Shown piece by piece: positions 17,272 to 27,261 of a stretch of 64,000 nucleotides of DNA (the first letter of the stretch is position 1; every line of letters starts with the position of its first letter). The notes beneath the pieces are model-generated. The model saw only the letters and a list, made by a program, of their open reading frames with translations, was not told the DNA's origin and did no database searches. Where the stretch lies: assembly GCF_007753095.1 (NCBI RefSeq), contig NZ_CP036348.1, positions 1-64,000 on the forward strand. The letters run 5' to 3'. The DNA comes from Rosistilla carotiformis. Its GTDB lineage: Bacteria; Planctomycetota; Planctomycetia; Pirellulales; Pirellulaceae. The translations under genes were made by a program, and so were the position numbers.

Positions 17272-18681
17272 TTAAAACCAGACGTTGCTCAACTGGCCCG
17301 ATTCGAGTTCGTTGGCATAGCTGAGGTAGTAGTTTCTGTTGGGCGCGTTGTACTCTCTCGCTGCCAAGCCTCGTAACGCCGCGATCTTTGTTTTGCGGGC
17401 GAGCTTCCGATCGGCATCGTCGAGCCATTTCACGTGGTCGGACAGCTCCAGCGCCCACTGGTAATCCTGATTCTCCAGGGCGGACTCCATCTGAGCGGTT
17501 AGTTCGGCAGTCCCGCCGGCCAGCTGAGCCATCTTCTTCGCTTTGATCTTGGGTTCCAGTCGATTTAACGTCGTTGGATTGCCGTCGTACCAACCCAACA
17601 ACCCGCAATAGATGGCGCGTACCGCGTGCGGCACCGTCCCGTAGAACTGAATCAGGTACGGTTTGTCTTGAAGGTGCTCGGGGAGTTCGACTTCGTGAGC
17701 AAGTTGGTCGGGACCTTTTCCGGCGTTGATGCCTCGCACCGTTTGATCGTACACGCTGCGAATCGCATCGCTGTAATCCTGCAGTGCCGCGGTCGCCGCT
17801 GCCTCTCCTGCGATCGGCATCGTGTGGCCGGGGACGACCACATGTGGTTTTAATGTGGCCATATTGCCAACGCTTTCGGACCAATTCAGCACGTCGCGAT
17901 AGGCGGTGCCACGGATCGCGTAGAGGTTGGGAAAGGAATTGTAAAAGTTGTCCCCTGCGAAAAGCACCTTCTCGCTGGGCAGCCAGATAAACATCGCATC
18001 GTCGGTTTCCCCGGGGCTGATGTGGAATTCGATATCGATTCCCGCGATCGTTGTCTTGAGTCCGCTGTTGGGAACGGTGACGGTCGGTGGAAGAAACCCT
18101 TCGCCGCGGTCGCCATCTTTTGTACCCGCCGGGGCAACGCCGCGGTTGGTGCTTTCGGCCGGCGAGAGCTTGCGACCGAACTGGCGTACGTTTCGCTTCT
18201 GCTTAATCGGATCGACAGCTTTGTTGACGCCTTCGGCCGAACCAAAACTCTCGGTGGCGTAGATGTCGGGCTTCGCGTCGCCGACAAACGCACTGGCGCC
18301 ACCGATGTGATCGCCATGGCTGTGCGTATAGATGATCGCCTTGACCGGTTTGTCGCTGTGTTGCCGAAACGCCTCGGCCGCGTCGGCTGCACTGCTGGGA
18401 CCGAAGAGCGTATCGATGATGATCACCCCGTCGGTGCCGACGATCATCGAAGTGTTCGCGCCGTGATAACCAACCGCGGTGAAGACGTTGTCCGCGACTT
18501 GGACAACTCCCTTCTCAAACTGCTGCTGTTGAGCGTTCAGCATCCGCAGCGCCGTGTCGGGATCGGTTTGCGTTTGGCCATGGGCGACCGTGGCGGTCAG
18601 CGCGACGATGCCGAGTAGCCAGGCATTCGCTGCGCCGACAGTGAACCGAGAAAGGTCGAATGAGAATCTGTTTTTACTCAT
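17272..18681 (-). CDS. Metallo-beta-lactamase-fold alkyl sulfatase-like hydrolase
   Basis: Exported 469-residue hydrolase of the SdsA1/BDS1-like group, which cleaves alkyl sulfates. After a signal peptide (about 1-36) comes the binuclear zinc motif THSHGDHIGG, then the group-typical FAGDNFYNSFPNLYAIRG and VVVPGHTMP, and an alpha-helical dimerisation part (PHAVRAIYCGLLGWYDG). The terminal SCP2-like domain found in full SdsA1 enzymes seems absent, so the substrate may differ. It begins 4 bp after the marR stop. Confidence 0.8.
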   Translation of the reverse strand: MSKNRFSFDLSRFTVGAANAWLLGIVALTATVAHGQTQTDPDTALRMLNAQQQQFEKGVVQVADNVFTAVGYHGANTSMIVGTDGVIIIDTLFGPSSAADAAEAFRQHSDKPVKAIIYTHSHGDHIGGASAFVGDAKPDIYATESFGSAEGVNKAVDPIKQKRNVRQFGRKLSPAESTNRGVAPAGTKDGDRGEGFLPPTVTVPNSGLKTTIAGIDIEFHISPGETDDAMFIWLPSEKVLFAGDNFYNSFPNLYAIRGTAYRDVLNWSESVGNMATLKPHVVVPGHTMPIAGEAAATAALQDYSDAIRSVYDQTVRGINAGKGPDQLAHEVELPEHLQDKPYLIQFYGTVPHAVRAIYCGLLGWYDGNPTTLNRLEPKIKAKKMAQLAGGTAELTAQMESALENQDYQWALELSDHVKWLDDADRKLARKTKIAALRGLAAREYNAPNRNYYLSYANELESGQLSNVWF

Positions 18682-18685
18682 GAGC

Positions 18686-19138
18686 TTAATCCTTTGCGAC
18701 GTGGTTTCTTAAGTTGATCTGCATTTTTCGTAGCACGTTTTGCGTTGTTTCCAAGTCAGACTTGGGGATTCCCTGCAATGCAGTTTTTCGCAAGTCATCC
18801 AGCAGTGGGAGGATCTTCTGCAGTTTCTGTTCGCCTCTGCGAGTTAAGTGGATCATCACAATCCGGGCGTCTTCGGTCGATGCACTGCGTTCGACAAATT
18901 GATGTTCGACCAGCCGATCCAACTGGCGTTTCACGGTTGTGGGATCGCGAATCATCAGCGATGCCAACTCGTTCATACTCCTCGGTTCACCGGCGTCGGA
19001 CAACGTGATCAACGTTTGTGTTTCCTCGGGGGAAAAGGGCCAGCCGGCTTTCTTCAGCTCTGCCGCCATCCCACTACGAATCAGATAAGCGACACGCCCT
19101 ATGGCAAATCCGGGCGAGGATTCGGAATCAAAGTGCAT
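18686..19138 (-). CDS. MarR-family transcriptional regulator
   Basis: A 150-residue winged-helix repressor-type protein. Seen are SMNELASLMIRDPTTVKRQLDRLVEHQFVERSAS (recognition helix and start of the wing) and the wing core DARIVMIHLTRRGEQK, both typical of MarR. I prefer the ATG at 19138, six bases after GGAG; the frame is open to 19231. It overlaps the doxX-like gene by 11 bp and precedes the sulfatase-like gene by 4 bp, so it probably controls its own three-gene operon in response to a small ligand. Confidence 0.85.
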   Translation of the reverse strand: MHFDSESSPGFAIGRVAYLIRSGMAAELKKAGWPFSPEETQTLITLSDAGEPRSMNELASLMIRDPTTVKRQLDRLVEHQFVERSASTEDARIVMIHLTRRGEQKLQKILPLLDDLRKTALQGIPKSDLETTQNVLRKMQINLRNHVAKD

Positions 19139-19604
19139 TTCCATCTCCACAAGAAACCTGACCCGGCGCCGTCGTAGGTCCTGCAAAGATCGGGCGATAC
19201 CAATCGAAGTAGCAATAAAGCAACAGCGCACACGCTGCGAAATCGGGAAGCCCGACGACGAGATATTGATGGGCGAAGAGCGTCACATACAGCAGGATGT
19301 TGAAGGCATAAGGGAGAGACATCAGCACAGCCAAGGGGGCGGTCCGAGGCGCGAACATCAGTCCCCCCACAACCGCTTTGAAAAAGCCGACCCAGAAAAT
19401 CAGATAGCCCGTCTTTTCGAGCGCCATCATGAATCGACCGACATCTCCTGGTGGATCGCCGACGGGATACCCGTTGATGGCAAAGCCGATCGTCATGATC
19501 CCGGTGCTCAGCAGAAAAAGGGCGAACAGAAGTCGTACCGCCATCGCGACACGCGGGATTCGGATGCTGCGTGTTTCTACTGACAAAACATCTGTCCCGT
19601 GCAT
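19128..19604 (-). CDS. DoxX-like four-helix membrane protein
   Basis: A 158-residue integral membrane protein with about four hydrophobic helices. The first begins AMAVRLLFALFLLSTGI, and GYLIFWVGFFKAVVGGLM forms the second, a pattern of the DoxX/DoxD-like superfamily. Family members are linked to sulfur or redox metabolism in some bacteria, but the function here is not known. First gene of the doxX-marR-sulfatase operon; its end overlaps marR. Confidence 0.6.
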   Translation of the reverse strand: MHGTDVLSVETRSIRIPRVAMAVRLLFALFLLSTGIMTIGFAINGYPVGDPPGDVGRFMMALEKTGYLIFWVGFFKAVVGGLMFAPRTAPLAVLMSLPYAFNILLYVTLFAHQYLVVGLPDFAACALLLYCYFDWYRPIFAGPTTAPGQVSCGDGNAL

Positions 19605-20093
19605 GAGTTAATGAGGAAGTGTTGTTGAGTTGAGGCATCAGCAACGGTTGTCGCGATCCCGCAGCCAGGTAGCTGTATGTTACAGGTATTGGATGTCCGG
19701 TCAACAGATTTGGGAACTAAAAAGCACTTGATCCGATGGCGCTATCGCCGTGAAAGCCCAGCAAAAAGGCTGCTCTTTTGAGCAATAGACCAGCGTTTTT
19801 CAGAAAAACTGTCCCCCAGGCGAGACAGTTTGCGGAGAGTCATCGCGGCGCGATTTTGTGTCGATAAAGAACACGACACTGTTGGAAGAAGTCCAACCGA
19901 TGCGCCTCGTCACGCCATCGCAACGCGGATCGGACCGGAGGCGGCCGCGACGTGAATCTTGAGAGATTCAATGCTTGAGCGATGCGCGGTTTGAAGGTGT
20001 CGTGGAGGCTGAGCAACTGCACCGGCCGCGCCTCCATTCACCATGCTGCAACGGAAGTCCTCATTTCCGTTCAACCAAGTCACACCAAGGGTC
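19605..20093. other. Spacer with a small hairpin, no gene
   Basis: About 490 bp between the doxX-like gene and the alaS stop. I see no supported gene. A hairpin AAACTGTC (19806-19813)/GACAGTTT (19824-19831) and a weaker one at 20050-20071 next to the alaS end are visible. The promoter of the doxX operon should lie at the left side. Confidence 0.4.
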
Positions 20094-22907
20094 TTAGCCG
20101 ATCATCGATCGGCCGACCTCTTTCGCCTTGTCGATCGCAGCGGGGAGCTTTTCGGGATCCTTGCCGCCGGCTTGAGCCAGGTCGGGTTTGCCACCGCCGC
20201 CGCCACCGACGACCGCTGCCACTTCGCCAACCCATTTGCCAGCGCTCATCCCGCCTTCGACCAGGGATTTGCTGATCCCTGCGACCAAGATCACCTTGTC
20301 GCCGCCAACAACCGTCGCCAACAGAACCGCAACCGGCTTGTCGCTCTTCTTGCGCAGCTGGTCGATCAACTGGCGGATCACGTTCGGATTGGCACCATCG
20401 ATCGTCCGGACGATCAACAGCGCCTCGCCTACGGTTTCGGCGTCGGCCAAAAGATCGTCGGCGGTCACTTGTTCACCGGCGGTCAGGTTGGCCAGTTGCT
20501 GGATCAATGACTTTTCGTCGGCCAACAGGGCATCGATCCGCGAGCTGACGTCCGCCGCAGCGACGTTCAACATTCGAGCGGTATCGCGGACGATCAACTT
20601 CATCTTCGCATAGCTCGCCTCGCCACCGCCGCCGGTCACGGGAGTTCGTTTTTGGACGTCAGCGTTTCCGCTGGCCAGTTGTTTCTTCAGCTTGCGAACC
20701 TGATCGATCAAGCCCTTGGTCGCTTCGCTAACCGCAGCGACGGGGCAGCCCAATTGTTTGGCGGCCGCTTCGAGAATCTCAGTTGTTTGTTGGCGATACG
20801 CTTTCGCTTTTTCGCCCGTCAACGCCACGATCCGCCGGGTGTTGCTGGAGACGCTCTCCTCGCTTGTCAATTCAAACGCTTGCACGTCGCCGGTGTTATC
20901 CAAGTGCGTGCCGCCGCACAACTCTTTGGAGAACTCTCCCATCGATACCATCCGTACCGGGTCCGGGTACTTTTCACCAAACAGCATCATCGCTCCGGCA
21001 GCGCGGGCGTCGGCCAACGGGACGGTGTCCCAGCGAATCGGATCGCCGGCGGCGACATGTTCCAAGACGTCGCTTTGGATCGCTTCGATCTGCGTTTCGG
21101 AGAGGGCTTCTTGGTTGGTGAAGTCGAATCGCAACACGTCGGCTTCGACCTTGGATCCCTGTTGTTGGGCGTGTTGCCCGACATGTTTTTGCAACGCGTG
21201 GTGCAGGATATGAGTCGCCGAGTGAGCGCGGCGGATCGCGTCGCGTCGCTCGGTGTCGACGTCGGCGGTGACCGTTGCGTTTTCTTGGATCGTGCCGCGA
21301 ACCAGGTGTCCGTAATGGACGATCAACGCGGCATGTTTCTGCGTGTCGGTGACATGGAACTCAAAATCGTCGTTGTGGATCGTCCCGACGTCGCCAACTT
21401 GGCCGCCACTTTCGGCGTAGAAGGGAGAGTGATCCAAGACGACGCGGAGTTCTTGATCGGCCCCGCCCGCGGCAACTTTGCCCAACAGATGTTCGTCTCC
21501 ATCGGTGTTACCGACGATGATGCCTTTGACGTGGCAGCTGGCCGAGATCTGTTCGTAGCCCAGGAAGGGAGTCTCGCGGAGCGATTCCTTCAGCGTTTCC
21601 AAAGGACCTGTCTGGAACAGCTCTTTCTGCCCCGCACCGCTATCGACAGCGTGTTGGTCCATCGATTTGTTGTACCCGTCCCAATCGAAGGTCAGGTTCT
21701 TTTCCGACGCCAGCGTCTGCAACAGTTCCGGCGGGACGCCGTAGGTTTTGTAGAGGTCGGCCGCTTCGTTGCCGTCGACCATCACGCCGGCGACATCTTC
21801 CATCCGCGTGAACATCTGATCGATCCGCGAGAGCGCGGCGTCGAGCGTTTGGAAGAACGCTTCTTCCTCTTTCTGCATCACGCGGGTGACGCGTTGAACC
21901 GATTCAGCCAGTTCCGGATACGGCTTCTTCATCTGTTCGACAACCGCCGGCACGATTTGGTGCAGGAACGGTTCACGTAAACCCATTTGATGTCCGTCCA
22001 AGACGGCGCGGCGGATCAAGCGGCGGACGACATATTTGGCTTTGTCGGGGCCGGGGTAGACGTTTTCGTGGATCGAAAAAGTGCAGGCGCGGACGTGGTC
22101 GGTGATCCGTCGCAAGCGGCGACCATCGTCGCTGTCCAACGAATAATTGCGGCTGCAGACTTCGGCGGCCGCTTGCACGATCGGGAACAGATTATCGATG
22201 TGGTAATTGGTCGGTTGACCCTGCAGGACGCTGGCGCAGCGTTCCAGCCCCATTCCGGTGTCGATGTTTTTGCTGGGCAGCGGTTGCAGGTTGTCGGGAG
22301 GACTGCCGACGCGGTTGAACTGGGTGAAGACGAGGTTCCAGATCTCGACCGATTCGCCCCCTTCCAATTCGTAATAGATCTCGCTGCAGGGACCGCAGAC
22401 GCCATCGGGGCCCTGGCTCGGCGCGCTGGCAGGCCAGAAGTTTTCGTCCTCGTCCATCCGGGCGATCTTGGAGGTCGGCAGGCCGATCTTTTCGTGCCAG
22501 ATCCCAAACGCTTCGTCATCGTCTTTGTAGACCGTCACGTTCAACCGCTCGGCCGGAATGTTCAGCCACTTTTTGCTGGTCAGAAACTCCCAAGCCCAGT
22601 GGATCGCTTCGGTCTTGAAGTAATCGCCGAAGCTGAAGTTGCCCAACATCTCAAAGAATGTGTGGTGGTAGGCGGTGCGGCCGACGTTTTCGATGTCGCC
22701 GGTTCGCAGACACTTTTGGCAGGTCGTCGCCCGCGTGAAATCGAGCTTCACCTTGCCCAGGAAGTGATCCTTGAACTGGTTCATGCCGGCGGGAGTGAAC
22801 AGCACCGAGGGATCCCAGGTCGGCACCAACACATCGCTCCCCTGCAGCGTATGTCCTTTGCTGACATAGAAATCCAAGTACATTTCACGCAGTTCGTCGG
22901 TCTTCAT
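20094..22907 (-). CDS. alaS: Alanyl-tRNA synthetase
   Basis: Charges tRNA-Ala with alanine and edits mischarged tRNA. From ATG 22907 it has 937 residues with all three parts: the class II catalytic domain (LDFYVSKGHTLQGSDVLVP, FTPAGMNQFKDHFLG, then RATTCQKCLRTGDIENVG), the editing domain with zinc motifs HSATHILHHAL and CGGTHLDNTGDV, and the C-terminal DHHA1-like part ending with a glycine-rich GGGGGGKPDLAQAGG segment. Slightly longer than the E. coli enzyme. The frame is open to 22955, but the homologous start is at MKTDELRE. Confidence 0.97.
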   Translation of the reverse strand: MKTDELREMYLDFYVSKGHTLQGSDVLVPTWDPSVLFTPAGMNQFKDHFLGKVKLDFTRATTCQKCLRTGDIENVGRTAYHHTFFEMLGNFSFGDYFKTEAIHWAWEFLTSKKWLNIPAERLNVTVYKDDDEAFGIWHEKIGLPTSKIARMDEDENFWPASAPSQGPDGVCGPCSEIYYELEGGESVEIWNLVFTQFNRVGSPPDNLQPLPSKNIDTGMGLERCASVLQGQPTNYHIDNLFPIVQAAAEVCSRNYSLDSDDGRRLRRITDHVRACTFSIHENVYPGPDKAKYVVRRLIRRAVLDGHQMGLREPFLHQIVPAVVEQMKKPYPELAESVQRVTRVMQKEEEAFFQTLDAALSRIDQMFTRMEDVAGVMVDGNEAADLYKTYGVPPELLQTLASEKNLTFDWDGYNKSMDQHAVDSGAGQKELFQTGPLETLKESLRETPFLGYEQISASCHVKGIIVGNTDGDEHLLGKVAAGGADQELRVVLDHSPFYAESGGQVGDVGTIHNDDFEFHVTDTQKHAALIVHYGHLVRGTIQENATVTADVDTERRDAIRRAHSATHILHHALQKHVGQHAQQQGSKVEADVLRFDFTNQEALSETQIEAIQSDVLEHVAAGDPIRWDTVPLADARAAGAMMLFGEKYPDPVRMVSMGEFSKELCGGTHLDNTGDVQAFELTSEESVSSNTRRIVALTGEKAKAYRQQTTEILEAAAKQLGCPVAAVSEATKGLIDQVRKLKKQLASGNADVQKRTPVTGGGGEASYAKMKLIVRDTARMLNVAAADVSSRIDALLADEKSLIQQLANLTAGEQVTADDLLADAETVGEALLIVRTIDGANPNVIRQLIDQLRKKSDKPVAVLLATVVGGDKVILVAGISKSLVEGGMSAGKWVGEVAAVVGGGGGGKPDLAQAGGKDPEKLPAAIDKAKEVGRSMIG

Positions 22908-23091
22908 CGATGCTGCTCTTTTGAGTCGGGTGGGGCGCGGGAGGCGAAGTTTCAAAACTGCATTTTTAACGAGAAATGGAGTTTTCCAACAGGTAGCATG
23001 AGCTGTGGAGCTTGCCTAGTCGGCAGAAACGGTCCGGCCGCGGTTTCGGGGTATTCCCCGCAAACCTTCGCGTTTCGCATTGCCGCAGCGA

Positions 23092-24588
23092 CTATTGGAT
23101 GCTCGTCGGGACCGAGATCCGTTGCTCGCGATCGCCGGGGCCCACAATCGTCAGCGCGACCGCATCGGTCTGCTCTTTCACTAGCTCATAGAAGGTATCG
23201 GGATCTGGCACCGATTTGTCGCCCACTTTCTGCACGAATTGCCCCGGTCGCAGCCCGGCGTTCCAAGCGGGCGTGCCGGGATCGACGCTGATCACCGCGA
23301 CGGGCAGGATCTCCCGAGGCCGCGAGAACCCAAACAACTGGCCCGGCGGTAGGGCCGTCCCGTGGTCGACTCGCAATCCACGCCAGCTCGGTTCGGGAAA
23401 CCGGCTGTAGCCCGGTTTGGTCAACGCGAGGTATTTCTTCCCCAGCGTGACGTCGACGATTTTGGATTGGAAGTCGTCGGTCAGCGGGTTGCCTTGCAGC
23501 AGCGTCATCTGGACGTGGGCGTTCGCCGGTCGGCGACTCATCTCGCGAAACAATCCCGCCGCGCCATCGATCGGTTGCCCGTCGATCTTGGTGATCAGAT
23601 CGCCGCTGCGCAAACCAGCCCGTTGAGCTGGCATGCCTTGCAGCACCTGGCGAACGATCGCTCCACGCAGCCCGCGGGCCCGTTGAGGTTCGGGGAGGTC
23701 GGCCGGTTCCAAACCCAAGAAGCCGAACGCGGGCGTTTTGCCTTCACGCAATTTGTCGATCGCGGCTCGCATCGATTTGTCGATCGGAATCGCAAACCCG
23801 GCCGATTGTTCGTATCCAGCGACCGCGGCCAGCGATGTGGTCAGCCCGATCATCTCGCCCTGCAGATTAACAAGCGCTCCGCCGCTGGTCCCCAGGTTCA
23901 ACTTGGCGTCGGTTTGAATCAAGGTCCCAAATTCGTGCAACTGCTGGCTAGGGGGAGCTTGCCCGCGCGATTCCTTGTCGGGCCGCGGTGCCGCAGCTCG
24001 CTGGAGATTCGAAACGATCCCCATGCTGGCGCTGGGGTATCCGTCGCGAGCGATAGCGTACGGATTGCCTAAAGAGATCACAAACATGCCGCGTTGGATC
24101 TGCGACGCATCGCCCATTTTGATCGCGGGGAGATCCTTGGCGTTTTCGATTCGCAGGATCGCTAGATCGGTCCACGGGTCGCCCGCTAGGACTTCGGCGG
24201 GCGTCGCTTGGACGACCGCCTGGCTGCCGATTCCACGATGCCAGACGTAATAGTCGTTCTGTTTGGGATCGTCGAGGACGTGGAAGTTCGTCAGCACGTC
24301 GCCGTCGGCCGAAACGATCACGCCCGACGCAAACTCTGTCGGAACAAACGCCGGGTTGCTCGGATCGATCAGCGGTCGACCGAGCCCGGGGAGATTGAAT
24401 TTCAGATCGCCCATCGCATCGGCGGGCAGATCTTTCCGAACGCGAGCAATCGCAACGACCGAACGCCCCGCGCGATCGATCGCATTGGTTAACGCCGACT
24501 GCATCGACAGCAACGCGTCGGGCGGTTGCTGTGCTGGAGTCGGACAGGCCGAGAACAAAATGACAACGAGGAAAGCAATTTGTCGCAT
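23092..24588 (-). CDS. HtrA/DegP-like serine protease with two PDZ domains
   Basis: Exported quality-control protease, 498 residues. The N-terminus is a signal peptide, possibly lipoprotein-like (ILFSACPTP). The trypsin fold shows the catalytic triad His103 (LTNFHVL), Asp141 (DLAIL) and Ser235 in GTSGGALV, where most relatives have GNSGG. Two PDZ domains follow; their cores are QRAGLRSGDLITKIDGQPI and AWNAGLRPGQFVQKVGDKSV. It lies between alaS and recA on the same strand, with no obvious operon link. Confidence 0.88.
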   Translation of the reverse strand: MRQIAFLVVILFSACPTPAQQPPDALLSMQSALTNAIDRAGRSVVAIARVRKDLPADAMGDLKFNLPGLGRPLIDPSNPAFVPTEFASGVIVSADGDVLTNFHVLDDPKQNDYYVWHRGIGSQAVVQATPAEVLAGDPWTDLAILRIENAKDLPAIKMGDASQIQRGMFVISLGNPYAIARDGYPSASMGIVSNLQRAAAPRPDKESRGQAPPSQQLHEFGTLIQTDAKLNLGTSGGALVNLQGEMIGLTTSLAAVAGYEQSAGFAIPIDKSMRAAIDKLREGKTPAFGFLGLEPADLPEPQRARGLRGAIVRQVLQGMPAQRAGLRSGDLITKIDGQPIDGAAGLFREMSRRPANAHVQMTLLQGNPLTDDFQSKIVDVTLGKKYLALTKPGYSRFPEPSWRGLRVDHGTALPPGQLFGFSRPREILPVAVISVDPGTPAWNAGLRPGQFVQKVGDKSVPDPDTFYELVKEQTDAVALTIVGPGDREQRISVPTSIQ

Positions 24589-24622
24589 CTTGAATCAACC
24601 TGTCCGCAAATCGAAGCCGTTG

Positions 24623-25756
24623 TTAACTGTTGGTCGTCGCTTCTTCATCGACATCGCTCAAGTCATCCGCATTGGCCGCGTCGTCCTCGGGACCGATTTC
24701 GACAGGGCCTGCGAACCCGCCCGCGGTCATGATCCGATCGCGGATCTCGTCGCGCGTTTCGGTGTTCTCGATCAGGAAGTTACGCGCCTTCTCCTTGCCT
24801 TGTCCCAGGTAGGTTTCGCCATACTTGAACCAAGCACCGCTGCGAGTGAGCACGTTGTGTTCGAGTCCCAGGTCCAGGATATCCCCTTCGAAACTGATGC
24901 CATTATTATGCATCATATCGAATTCAGCGATCCGGAACGGTGGTGCCACCTTGTTCTTGACGATCTTGCATTTGACCCGTTGGCCGACCTGTTCTTCGCC
25001 ATCTTTGAGTGCACCGATGCGACGGACGTCGATCCGGCAACTGGCGTAGAACTTCAGCGCCCGACCGCCCGGTGTGGTTTCGGGGCTGCCGAACATCACG
25101 CCGATCTTTTCGCGAATCTGGTTGATGAAGATCACCACCGATTTGCTCTTGGCGATCGCACCGGTCAGCTTCCGCATCGATTGGCTCATCAGACGCGCTT
25201 GCAGCCCGACGTGCGACGCTCCGATTTCGCCTTCGAGTTCCGCACGCGGTACCAACGCCGCGACGGAGTCGATGATGATCACGTCGACCGAGTTGCTTTT
25301 GACCAACATTTCGGTGATCTGCATCGCTTCTTCCCCGCTGCTGGGTTGGCTGACCAACAGCGAATCGAGCTCGACACCCAGCTTCTTACCCCAACCGGGA
25401 TCAAAGGCGTGCTCGGCATCGATGATCGCCGCGATGCCACCCGCTTTTTGTGCTTCGGCGGCAACGTGCAATGCTAGCGTCGTCTTACCACTCGATTCGG
25501 GGCCGTAAACTTCGATGATCCGGCCGCGAGGCAGCCCGAAGCCGCCCAGGGCCATGTCCAGGGACAAGCTGCCGGTTGGAATCCCGCTGATCTTTAATTG
25601 GGATTCAGCACCCAAAGGCATGATCGCCCCATCGCCAAACGATTTTTCAATCTGCTGCAGGGTGGCTGCCAAGTTCGGCTCACGCGCCAAAACGGCTTTC
25701 ATGCCTGGGTCGATCTTGCCTGCTTTTGCACTCGATTTTGCTGCTTTCTTGGCCAT
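24623..25756 (-). CDS. recA: Recombinase RecA
   Basis: Strand-exchange ATPase for homologous recombination and for activating the SOS response. Starting at ATG 25756 (AAAGGGA upstream) it has 377 residues. Diagnostic motifs are the P-loop GPESSGKTT (85-93), the catalytic region [12 protein letters not shown], Walker [15 protein letters not shown], and the L2 loop [18 protein letters not shown]. The C-terminus is acidic, as usual. No intein is present. The frame is open upstream to 25939 without conserved residues. I saw no convincing LexA operator. Confidence 0.97.
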   Translation of the reverse strand: MAKKAAKSSAKAGKIDPGMKAVLAREPNLAATLQQIEKSFGDGAIMPLGAESQLKISGIPTGSLSLDMALGGFGLPRGRIIEVYGPESSGKTTLALHVAAEAQKAGGIAAIIDAEHAFDPGWGKKLGVELDSLLVSQPSSGEEAMQITEMLVKSNSVDVIIIDSVAALVPRAELEGEIGASHVGLQARLMSQSMRKLTGAIAKSKSVVIFINQIREKIGVMFGSPETTPGGRALKFYASCRIDVRRIGALKDGEEQVGQRVKCKIVKNKVAPPFRIAEFDMMHNNGISFEGDILDLGLEHNVLTRSGAWFKYGETYLGQGKEKARNFLIENTETRDEIRDRIMTAGGFAGPVEIGPEDDAANADDLSDVDEEATTNS

Positions 25757-26040
25757 GGTGATCCCTTTCGATTCGCTTTCCCAAATGATTTTGCCCGCTT
25801 GCCGGACCCGCTCGTAAGCATCGTCTGCTCGCCAAAAGTGGACAATCGGATAGTACCCTTTGTATCGGGGACCAACAACCACTTGATTTGAGAACAGTCT
25901 CTCTTGCTCTGTGAATAGTATTGGCTCGCGGCGTGACACCTCTGGTCCCAGGCAGCGATCGGTTGCTAGGTTAACGGCGGACTAACAACGGAACCCCTGA
26001 CAAAGGGGCCCCCATAAAACAATCAACAGGAGCATTTTCA

Positions 26041-26406
26041 ATGCCAAAGTTAACTATTGAAGGTCAGGGTGAATTTGACGTTCCCGCCGGGACACGTTTG
26101 GTCAACGCGCTGGTGAACATCGCCGGAACCGATCAACTGCATGCCTGTGGTGGCAAATGCCGCTGCACGACCTGCCGCGTTGAATTTATCGCGGGCGAAC
26201 CGTCGAAAATGACCGAAGCCGAACAAGCGACGCTGTCGGCTCGCGGCATCGACCAACCGGGCGTCCGATTGAGTTGCCAAATCTTGTGCGAACAGGATCA
26301 GCATATCAAGTTGATCAGCCGACTCGAAGGCAGCGGTCGCGCCGACCAAGGTGGCGCATGTGCCGAAGCGATCGAACCCGAACCGCAATGGGTCGAAAAG
26401 TCTTAA
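26041..26406 (+). CDS. 2Fe-2S ferredoxin
   Basis: A 121-residue electron carrier with the adrenodoxin/putidaredoxin-type ligand pattern Cys36-X5-Cys42-X2-Cys45 and Cys79; Cys40 is an extra cysteine within the cluster loop. The N-terminus KLTIEGQGEFDVPAGTRL is the usual beta-grasp start. The last 30 residues are charged and unrelated to the fold. It is preceded by an AACAGGAGC ribosome site. Its redox partner is not in the window. Confidence 0.9.
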   Translation: MPKLTIEGQGEFDVPAGTRLVNALVNIAGTDQLHACGGKCRCTTCRVEFIAGEPSKMTEAEQATLSARGIDQPGVRLSCQILCEQDQHIKLISRLEGSGRADQGGACAEAIEPEPQWVEKS

Positions 26407-26619
26407 GAAACTGCGATCGATTTTTCGGTCGTGTCCAAGCAACCCGCTGACTGAGTCGAAAATTTCCCCCGATCGGGCACGGTGAGCGACGCGTTTACGC
26501 GTCCTTTGATGGTGAGCAGAGGTCGTGATGACCTGTTGTTAGAACCGATGAAGTCTCTAGCGTTTCAGCTTGGACAGAGGCTTCAAGGCACAACCGTCTC
26601 GCATTGGGGGAACACTCGG

Positions 26620-27150
26620 ATGAAACGTTCTGCATTTCTATTGTTGTTGGCTGCGGTCGCGATCGTTGCCAATCTGCCAGCTCGTTCGATCGGACAACAA
26701 GAAGACGCGACCACTCCGGTGGCGAACGACCTGTCGGGAGATGAACAGGAATCGGCGGCTAGCGAAGCGAGCGACGCGGCACAGCTCGATGGCGAATTGG
26801 AATCCGATAGCGGCGTCGAAACGCAGCGACTGCCGCCGGGGTATTCGGAGATCATCACCAATTCCCAGCGACGCAAGATCTATCAAATCCAACAGGGCTA
26901 CCAATCGCAGATCGACGTGCTGCAGCGGCAGATCGCCGCTTTGGCCGCCAGTCGCGAGGCCGAGATCGGGGCGGTGCTGGATCCGCAGCAACGACAAGTG
27001 CTGAAGTTCATCCTCGAGATTCGCGAGCGAAACCGCAACGAGATGGAGCAAACCATCTCCACGCAGCGCGGCTCGGATCAACCCCAAGCGAACGGTCCGG
27101 TTCCCGCCGAACCGGCGTTGGAGGAAACCGAGCTGACACCGATCGAATAA
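26620..27150 (+). CDS. Exported hypothetical protein with coiled-coil segment
   Basis: Unrecognised 176-residue protein. It has a good signal peptide (MKRSAFLLLLAAVAIVANLP), an acidic low-complexity stretch (about 30-65), and a helical region with QRRKIYQIQQGYQSQIDVLQ and LDPQQRQVLKFILEIRERN. The helical pattern loosely recalls Spy/CpxP-type periplasmic chaperones, but no LTxxQ motif is clear. Starts at ATG 26620; the frame is open to 26482. Confidence 0.6.
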   Translation: MKRSAFLLLLAAVAIVANLPARSIGQQEDATTPVANDLSGDEQESAASEASDAAQLDGELESDSGVETQRLPPGYSEIITNSQRRKIYQIQQGYQSQIDVLQRQIAALAASREAEIGAVLDPQQRQVLKFILEIRERNRNEMEQTISTQRGSDQPQANGPVPAEPALEETELTPIE

Positions 27151-27261
27151 GCCGAGCCAGTTGGCGGGCGCATTGGAGGCCCGCGAGACCGATCGGGCTT
27201 CAGACCGAACCGACGCAATCGATCGTCGGCGCGGTCGTTGGGGGCAAAGGGGACGCGGCGA

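Noticed and set aside
19840-20037. 65-residue minus-strand frame in the alaS-doxX spacer
   Set aside because: No ribosome site, no conserved features, and chance length for this GC content.
20652-23291. Two plus-strand frames of over 430 residues across alaS
   Set aside because: Shadows of alaS, which is certain; no motif.
24263-25477. 404-residue plus-strand frame over the HtrA-like and recA genes
   Set aside because: Crosses two conserved minus-strand genes and has no domain.
25757-26040. LexA operator before recA
   Set aside because: No GAAC-N4-GTTC or CTG-N10-CAG palindrome of convincing quality is visible in this spacer.
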